Shown here in pieces: positions 7,001-11,057 of a stretch of 11,057 bases of DNA; position 1 is the first letter of the stretch; each line of letters starts with the position of its first letter. Source of the stretch: JBBDYG01 sp040901765 (GTDB lineage Bacteria > Planctomycetota > Planctomycetia > Pirellulales > Lacipirellulaceae); assembly GCA_040901765.1 (NCBI GenBank), contig JBBDYG010000123.1, positions 1 through 11,057 on the forward strand, in the 5' to 3' direction. Made by a program: the position numbers and the translations under genes. Under the pieces are notes generated by a model. The model was given only the letters and a program-made list of their open reading frames with translations, was not told the origin of the DNA and made no database searches.

Positions 7001-7810
7001 AAGGGTGAGTACACGCCGGAAACTCTCGATGGCGGAATTTTCTCCGTGCCCGACGACGGGATCGAGCCGGAGTTGACGCTCCGCCAACGGCTTATGGCCG
7101 ATCGCGCGGACTTACAGGCCGTGACGGGCGCAGACCTCCATGGGAGGCAGGCCGATTTTGCCAAAGGAATCAGGCCGTTCCTGGAGGATGTGCAGGAATT
7201 CTTCGGGGATCTCGTTCCTGGACTTGGCCAGTGGTTGTCCTACGACCGGATCGTCAACGGTAACGACGCCATCCGCGGCGGCGCGCGAAGTATCGGCCAG
7301 CGGATCGGGGACGGGGCGCTGATCGGAGCGCCAATCGCTGGGGCGATAGCCCTCAGCAAGATAAAATGGGTCCAACGCCTGCTGTTCAACGTCGACGATG
7401 TACCTGATATCACCGACGACGCCCTCCGGCTGCAAAAGGCTGGGGATAACGCGGCGGAGTTCGCTCAGCCACGAGTGGCAACTGTTGGGTCAGCGACAAC
7501 GAAAAGCTATCGCAGTACCTTCTTCAAGGCTCATCCGGAGTTACGCGGCGAAGTGGTCGTTCATCATGGAGTTCCCCAAAGCGTGCTGAGAAACTATCGT
7601 GGGTTGTTCTCGCCGGAGGAAATACATTCCCTGGAAAATCTTCGCGGGATACCGAGGGACATCAATTCCCGAACTCACTTGAGTGATATTGCGAAGCGAT
7701 GGAATACATTCTTCGAGAATAATCCGAATCCTTCTCGGCAACAAATACTCGATTTTGCTACGTCAGTTGACGACGAGTTTGGGCACTTGTTCACTCCCCC
7801 TGTGAGATGA
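4079..7810 (+). CDS. Toxin module 2: long trunk, hinge, pretoxin and HH-type nuclease tip (5'-truncated)
   Basis: About 1,243 residues remain after the insertion sequence. The plus frame is also open back to 3191, but that part is antisense of the transposase and not credible. There is no good start near 4079 (the first in-frame ATG is near 5665), so the original 5' end is missing. Residues 1 to about 615 are irregular Ser/Thr/Gly/Asp-rich repeats without cysteine, probably beta-structured and exported. From about residue 616 it matches modules 1 and 3. The hinge (LPPTGPKGQTTKGEYTP) is at 6968-7018. A different pretoxin with a hydrophobic Ala/Gly/Ile stretch (about 7310-7370) follows. The tip has VVHHGVPQSVL (HH at 7562-7567), HSLENLRGIP, then His and Trp, ending EFGHLFTPPVR. 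This resembles module 1's tip, so an HNH-type nuclease is likely. The stop lies 3 bp before the next ATG. Confidence 0.82.
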   Translation, partial: LAEHLSLFESQSAGSYHGAQSVSSSRASQAAGTVTDTVENVTTPIRDNQAGTHSLDVTDRGTFTSGAGDLGLGAGGFENTQQGHATIVEVFTNKSTSFAGLAGVLELPPPAWDEDPIVIQLTGGRLDKSTWQRTITEDFDYEELNGQFAREGTIEDLTERTADSLESVSGEDAEQSASFASRQDGGVVTNSEFRGKFTEDSAGRRTSGTATGNEERHGSNRTSYSASGQGPGGSGQENSTSQSKSRRTGSSNGAIEIGPDGTTIGPIRFTGEELIRTQNGGSSSRTTESSSTVGEGAAAVTTKTLTAEGGTSQTNGEVTGHSSGTQQGTGGGAGGWGLGAGTSTANISATTDGETDGNGFFISSTVKTGTGTKETELIASHGKENAKQSGSSSGTVRTGRDAKTDLTVNGRGEGASEQTTKRVVTSANTTLGSRTHTSVTRTDTGDGNTNTDGIVKIEDGQTERTGSFNGKSDNDATVTYSHRGNFTPSGQNNSYESANGTLTSGVDVNFNGTSNSTNLDNTYTLTASPMRSGGEDSIYVTGWIDYGTDTETDEEYYKGQTTTNTISASDNTSGTSNIKDGELVSSTAGGSSSSTDTTTIDDWDYRAKDDYFSKRDNTWSHTTTTRTGADYEGNSSLSQAIVEAWASDYYSQSSVTSPWGINGTEEDRDTHTIQQGGYISQSASISGPEDKRRHTLAIDSAFESWVDNESSDTLYITDPAAPNSWTLRRTGNVTHDEKSSSSSYDSSHLADAAGLARDGKFSYTATTTESHSAPIPTESSYYYNHRYTDDAVVIDELTDNQTAQSTRSVRHTSENGSYFDLPVALGVVVRIQSGDYTIEERTYLTERERDYSDVFQTPYGTDIIDELFLRELTSETTTTGNYGPGGLNESKEFSSTSSERLYWKYLDREVSSPWQDQFQRYALTMSNDNGQISGHKYHRWQAIDATGTYEILDPIIDEDIFDGLPPTGPKGQTTKGEYTPETLDGGIFSVPDDGIEPELTLRQRLMADRADLQAVTGADLHGRQADFAKGIRPFLEDVQEFFGDLVPGLGQWLSYDRIVNGNDAIRGGARSIGQRIGDGALIGAPIAGAIALSKIKWVQRLLFNVDDVPDITDDALRLQKAGDNAAEFAQPRVATVGSATTKSYRSTFFKAHPELRGEVVVHHGVPQSVLRNYRGLFSPEEIHSLENLRGIPRDINSRTHLSDIAKRWNTFFENNPNPSRQQILDFATSVDDEFGHLFTPPVR
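4273..4305 (+). repeat. G-rich tract with G-quadruplex potential inside the trunk gene
   Basis: Five runs of four or five G are separated by one to four bases, with a partial CTGGGGG unit. It encodes a Gly/Leu-rich insert in the trunk (SGAGDLGLGAGG). See the similar tract at 5065-5101. Confidence 0.7.
5065..5101 (+). repeat. Heptamer CTGGGGG repeat, in-frame G-quadruplex-type tract
   Basis: A GGGGGG run is followed by CGGGG, three CTGGGGG units and CTGGG, giving six G-runs in 37 bases. It encodes GGGAGGWGLGAG, which stands out from the surrounding Ser/Thr-rich trunk. A change by one seven-base unit would shift the reading frame. Confidence 0.75.
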
Positions 7811-7813
7811 CAT

Positions 7814-8269
7814 ATGTATAGATCACTTGATCCAGAAGCGGCAACTGAACCAGACGAGGGAACCGTGATGGATGTCTCGGTTCACCCTCCCAGAATTGAA
7901 AAGCTCGCAGTACGTTTTGACTTTTGGGGTGGTGACGATTTGTTGTACTGCTTTCCCTACTTTCTAGTTACCGAGCGCCTGAGGACAGCGATTGAACAAG
8001 CGCAGCTTTCGGGTTGCTCATTCGAAGACGTGGTAGTGACGCGCTCAATTGAATTTGAAGACCTCGAAGAATTCTACCCCGGTCGAGAATTCCCGAAGTT
8101 CTATTGGATGAAGGTCTTCGGTCGAGCAGGAGAAGATGATTTTGGTCTTTCAGACAGCCATTGTTTAGTTGCGTCAGAGAAAGCTTTTGATTTGCTTAAG
8201 TCATTCAAGATTGATAATTGCGAAGTGGAAGAGTTTCGGGGGTCGTGTATTGGTCCACCAAATAGTTGA
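7814..8269 (+). CDS. Putative immunity protein, copy A of three paralogues
   Basis: The 151-residue protein is of a family I cannot name with certainty; some features recall Imm11/DUF1629-type immunity proteins, without proof. Residues shared by all three copies: HPP (24-26), GDDL (40-43), PGRE (89-92), a Pro-x-Phe-x-Trp-Met-Lys block (94-100), DDFG (108-111), HCLV (116-118 region) and DNC (134-136). There is no signal peptide or membrane segment, so it is cytoplasmic. The ATG lies 3 bp after the stop of the module 2 nuclease, which suggests coupled translation and makes it the likely antidote. No Shine-Dalgarno motif is seen. Its C-terminus (GSCIGPPNS) extends past the point where copy C ends. 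Confidence 0.78.
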   Translation: MYRSLDPEAATEPDEGTVMDVSVHPPRIEKLAVRFDFWGGDDLLYCFPYFLVTERLRTAIEQAQLSGCSFEDVVVTRSIEFEDLEEFYPGREFPKFYWMKVFGRAGEDDFGLSDSHCLVASEKAFDLLKSFKIDNCEVEEFRGSCIGPPNS

Positions 8270-8323
8270 ATATAAGTGAATATATGTTTACAAACAAAGA
8301 TCGGCCGGAACAGAAGTGACACC

Positions 8324-8764
8324 ATGTTTTGGAAACTCCATCCTGAAGTAGCGATAGAAATAGAAGAAGGAACAATCATGGACCCATCGGTTCATCCGCC
8401 GATTGTTGAAAAGCTGTCAGTTCGCTTCGAAGGATGGCTTGGGGATGATTTACTTGAGACGTTCCCCTGCTTCCTAGTTACTGACCGACTACGACATGCG
8501 ATTGAGGCCACAGGGTTTACGGGATGCTCTTTTGACGAGGTGGAGGTTTCCAAGTCCGAAGAATTCGATGAAATGTATCCAGGTAGGGAACTCCCTCGAT
8601 TCTGGTGGATGAAGATACCTGGAATGGCCGCGAAAGATGATTTCGGTATATCGACTGACCATTGTTTGGTCGTTTCCCAGCGGGTATTTGACTTAATTAT
8701 GTCGTTTCAACTCGACAATTGCGACGCAGAAGAGTTCGGTGATCTTACTCCGCCCGTGAGGTGA
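8324..8764 (+). CDS. Putative immunity protein, copy B, with a toxin-derived C-terminal tail
   Basis: The 146-residue protein is related to copies A and C but clearly the most diverged. It keeps HPP, GDDL, PGRE, WWMK, DDFG, HCLV and DNC. A GTG at 8276 would add 16 residues, but ATG 8324 aligns with the starts of the other two copies and is preferred. The last residues, EEFGDLTPPVR, do not match A or C. They match the C-terminus of the module 2 nuclease (EFGHLFTPPVR), and the following bases up to the next ATG also match, so the 3' end looks like a recombination join with a toxin gene end. Function as immunity is inferred from family and position. Confidence 0.75.
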   Translation: MFWKLHPEVAIEIEEGTIMDPSVHPPIVEKLSVRFEGWLGDDLLETFPCFLVTDRLRHAIEATGFTGCSFDEVEVSKSEEFDEMYPGRELPRFWWMKIPGMAAKDDFGISTDHCLVVSQRVFDLIMSFQLDNCDAEEFGDLTPPVR

Positions 8765-8767
8765 GAT

Positions 8768-9196
8768 ATGTATCGACTACTCAAGCCAGAAGCAGCAACT
8801 GAGGAAGATGAGGGGACGATTATGGACGTCTCGGTTCATCCGCCCACAATTGAAAAGCTCTCAGTCCGTTTTGATTTTTGGCTTGGTGACGATTTGCTCG
8901 AGGGGTATTCCTACTTTCTAGCTACCGAGCGTCTAAAGATGGCGATTGAAGAAGCCCAACTTTCGGGCTATTCATTCGACGACGTGACGGTGACGCGATC
9001 GATCGAATTCGAAGAACTGGAAGAATTCCATCCTGGCCGAGAATTCCCGAAGTTCTATTGGATGAAGATTTTCGGTCGAGCAGGTGAAGACGATTTTGGG
9101 CTTTCAGACAACCATTGTTTGGTTGCATCTGAGAAATCATTTGATTTGCTTAAGTCATTCAAGATTGATAATTGCGATGTGGAAGAGTTTCGGTGA
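8768..9196 (+). CDS. Putative immunity protein, copy C of three paralogues
   Basis: The 142-residue protein is very close to copy A in protein and DNA, especially over the last third (for example FPKFYWMK, GRAGEDDFGL and LLKSFKIDNC). Its ATG is 3 bp after the stop of copy B, with the same kind of join as nuclease 2 to copy A. It ends at EEFR, just before the variable tail seen in A. As a near duplicate of A it may protect against the same or a slightly different nuclease. The downstream stretch to 9218 shows only a short TGTCCCTTGTCCCT sequence. Confidence 0.77.
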   Translation: MYRLLKPEAATEEDEGTIMDVSVHPPTIEKLSVRFDFWLGDDLLEGYSYFLATERLKMAIEEAQLSGYSFDDVTVTRSIEFEELEEFHPGREFPKFYWMKIFGRAGEDDFGLSDNHCLVASEKSFDLLKSFKIDNCDVEEFR

Positions 9197-9218
9197 TTCT
9201 AAGCACTGTCCCTTGTCC

Positions 9219-9432
9219 CTCCCGAAAACGAAATCGGATAAGCTGGGTAAGCTTGCAGGGGAAGAGAATGGGAGAGAAATGTTTAGGTAGGAGGCGGTGC
9301 GGGAGTCCCACCGGTCGAAACACTGCTCATTCAAGCCGGTTTTTCACGTTCGGCGCAGACCGCGATCACTACCGCATGAAACGGAAGCGTTCGCGCCTGC
9401 TAGGCCGCAACGCGGGCAAAGCGATGATGGAG
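9219..9432. repeat. About 215-bp block (copy 2) ending in an insertion-sequence remnant
   Basis: This is collinear with 2835-3049. It begins with the third copy of the 33-bp repeat (9219-9251). It ends at 9400-9432 with the complement of the last 10 codons and stop of the transposase (LHHRFARVAA; LHHRYARVAA in the full copy). The rest of the insertion sequence is missing, and trunk coding sequence begins at once at 9435. This shows that a second copy of the same element once stood here. Confidence 0.7.
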
Positions 9433-11021
9433 TGGACAATCACACCGACAACGGCGCGTCCGGCTGGTCGCACCACCAGGAGACCGACACGACGCGGGAT
9501 GCGGGCCACAATTCTCAAACGACGACCGTTTCAGGCCCGGAAGAGAATCGCCGCCACGCGCTGGCCATCGATTCGGCGTTCGAGTCATGGGTTGAGAACT
9601 CAAGCAGCGACGAGATCTTCTCGGTCACGCCCAACGAGCCTGGCGACTATTACTACTCTCTAATCGGCAACGTCAGCCGCGACGAAGAATCAGGCAGTTC
9701 AAGTTACAGCTCCGGCCACACGGCGGATAAATTCGGCCTGGCCAGCGGCGGCAAGTTCAGCAACTCATCAACCCGCACGCACAAGGTGACGGGGCCCGAT
9801 GCACCGTCAGATAGCTATGTCTACGTCGAATACCACGAAGACTATCCCGGCGGAACGCACGACCGGCAGGACTACGATTCGAGCGAGCTCTTGTCGCAGA
9901 CCACCCGCACAACGAGCGAAAGCGGCACGTACTACGACGTCCCGCTCGGGTTCGGCATTGGATTGCGCATCCAATCGGGCGACTACACGGTCGACGAGCA
10001 GACAACTCTCACCACGCGATACGAGTTCGACCACGAAACGGACTACACGCCCTACGGGTTGGAAGTCTCCGATGGCCTGACTCTGAACCAGCTCACTTCG
10101 CAAACCACGATCACCGGCAGCTACGGCCCCGGCGGCTTGACCGAGTCGCGCGACTTCATCAGCACCCAGAGCGACCGCGACTACGACTTCATCGCCACCT
10201 ACCCGCCCAGCGGGCAGTGGCGCGAAGACACCACCTACACCACGGTCAACGTTGAAAACGACAACGGCCAATTCAGCGGCCTCAAGGTCGAGCGGACCGT
10301 CTTCGCCGACTATCTCGAAGTCAACGACTTCGACGAAACGGAAGTCATTGACATCTTCGGCGGCACGCCGCCGAGCGGGCCGCAGGGGCAGACGACGAAG
10401 GGCGGCTACACGCCAGGAATTCTCGAGGTCGGCATTGCCGAAGCGGCCGCAACCAACCTGCTCCCCGGCGGGCAGCAGTTGAACGCCTTGGCCAACCTGC
10501 TCAGTCCCATCGCGGCAGCCATCGCGGCGCTTGGACAAGTCCAAGAAGAGGCGGAAGACAGCGTCATTTTTGGCCGCAATACAAGAAACCCAAATAGTAA
10601 GGGGGCATTAGAGCGTGAACTTGGCCTCTACCAACGCGATCAGCCAGGATCAAAGCTGAATGGAGCCGCAGAGAATTTGCGGAAAAACACCGCAGCTGGC
10701 GTCGAAACTGGGTTGCTGGCCTTGCCAGGCGGTGCCGTCTACGAGGCTGGTCAACTCGTCCACGGCCAAGATGCGCGAGGGAACGACGCAACTGGTTGGA
10801 CTTTCTTCGGTGTTCTCGCAGGTATTGTTGGGGGCAAGTGGCTGTTTGGGGGAGCAGGCGACGAAGTTGCGGAGAACGGCGGCAAAGCGGCGGATGATGT
10901 GGCGAAAGGTAGTAGACATGCTAAGACAGTCACTGGAGATGAGCATCATTTGATGACAAACAAAAACCGGATTTCAAAAGCGGCAGGAGGGCCATTTACA
11001 CCCAGGGCAATCGAATGTTAA
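9432..11021 (+). CDS. Toxin module 3: trunk end, hinge, pretoxin and EHHL nuclease tip, truncated at both ends
   Basis: About 529 residues. The frame is open back to a GTG at 9297, but that part is insertion-sequence remnant. Trunk homology starts at 9435 (DNHTDNGASGWSHH), the same sequence as 116 onward in module 1. Landmarks: RRHALAIDSAFESWV, YGPGGLTESRDF, and a hinge (PPSGPQGQTTKGGYTP) at 10368-10415. A pretoxin stretch LNALANLLSPIAAAIAA nearly identical to module 1 follows, then an unrelated tip with a Gly/Leu-rich segment (about 10690-10860). The end is DEHHLMTNKN (HH at 10944-10949) and GGPFTP. That motif recalls HH-type nuclease toxins of the HNH/endonuclease VII group (AHH-like), but the stop at 11019-11021 removes the rest of the domain. 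There is no start and no complete tip, so it is probably a silent orphan module. Confidence 0.75.
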   Translation: MDNHTDNGASGWSHHQETDTTRDAGHNSQTTTVSGPEENRRHALAIDSAFESWVENSSSDEIFSVTPNEPGDYYYSLIGNVSRDEESGSSSYSSGHTADKFGLASGGKFSNSSTRTHKVTGPDAPSDSYVYVEYHEDYPGGTHDRQDYDSSELLSQTTRTTSESGTYYDVPLGFGIGLRIQSGDYTVDEQTTLTTRYEFDHETDYTPYGLEVSDGLTLNQLTSQTTITGSYGPGGLTESRDFISTQSDRDYDFIATYPPSGQWREDTTYTTVNVENDNGQFSGLKVERTVFADYLEVNDFDETEVIDIFGGTPPSGPQGQTTKGGYTPGILEVGIAEAAATNLLPGGQQLNALANLLSPIAAAIAALGQVQEEAEDSVIFGRNTRNPNSKGALERELGLYQRDQPGSKLNGAAENLRKNTAAGVETGLLALPGGAVYEAGQLVHGQDARGNDATGWTFFGVLAGIVGGKWLFGGAGDEVAENGGKAADDVAKGSRHAKTVTGDEHHLMTNKNRISKAAGGPFTPRAIEC

Positions 11022-11057
11022 TTCACGGAAAAGCCTGCGATTAGCTTCTCGAATGCG

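Noticed and set aside
9297..9431. GTG start at 9297 for module 3, with AGGAGG just upstream
   Set aside because: The AGGAGG is only two bases from the GTG, too close for a normal ribosome binding site, and the first 45 codons are antisense or flank of the insertion-sequence remnant.

Overview
The window looks like an accessory toxin locus from a high-GC bacterium, most likely a planctomycete. That assignment is an inference. It rests on very long Ser/Thr/Gly-rich secreted-type proteins, little sign of Shine-Dalgarno sequences, GGGGCT-type G-rich tracts inside genes, and the style of the insertion sequence. No rRNA, tRNA, CRISPR array or housekeeping gene is visible.

The layout is three related toxin modules, all on the plus strand, in tandem. 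Module 1 (2-2664) is the 3' part of a long trunk gene that begins before the window. It ends in an HH-type nuclease tip and is followed by a SUKH-family immunity gene. A 200-bp non-autonomous transposon-like element with 13-bp terminal inverted repeats has been inserted in the trunk (522-721) and splits the gene in two. Removing the element and one target duplication restores one continuous frame. Module 2 (4079-9196) starts abruptly at the edge of an insertion sequence (transposase 3017-4036, minus strand). It runs through about 1,000 residues of trunk into a second HH-type nuclease tip, and is followed by three paralogous small genes (7814-9196) that are probably immunity genes. Module 3 (9432-11021) starts abruptly at a remnant of the same insertion sequence. 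It carries only the last part of the trunk and ends in a third tip with an EHHL motif, cut short by a stop codon.

The three modules share a trunk domain that ends in a conserved hinge (GPKGQxTKGGYTP-like). After the hinge the sequences diverge into unrelated pretoxin and nuclease tips that are visibly richer in A+T. This is the architecture of polymorphic toxins with displaced 'orphan' C-terminal modules, as known for Rhs and CdiA systems, but the trunk is not an Rhs/YD or filamentous-haemagglutinin repeat that I recognise. The best candidate for something undescribed is this trunk-hinge-tip system, with insertion-sequence copies at the 5' edges of its displaced modules.

Expected working (inference): the trunk carries the nuclease tip to a neighbouring cell, kin cells are protected by the gene just downstream, and the extra modules act as a store of alternative tips and immunity genes for recombination into an expressed trunk. 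As read here, module 1 is interrupted, module 2 lacks a proper start and module 3 lacks both ends, so the immunity genes may be the only intact parts.
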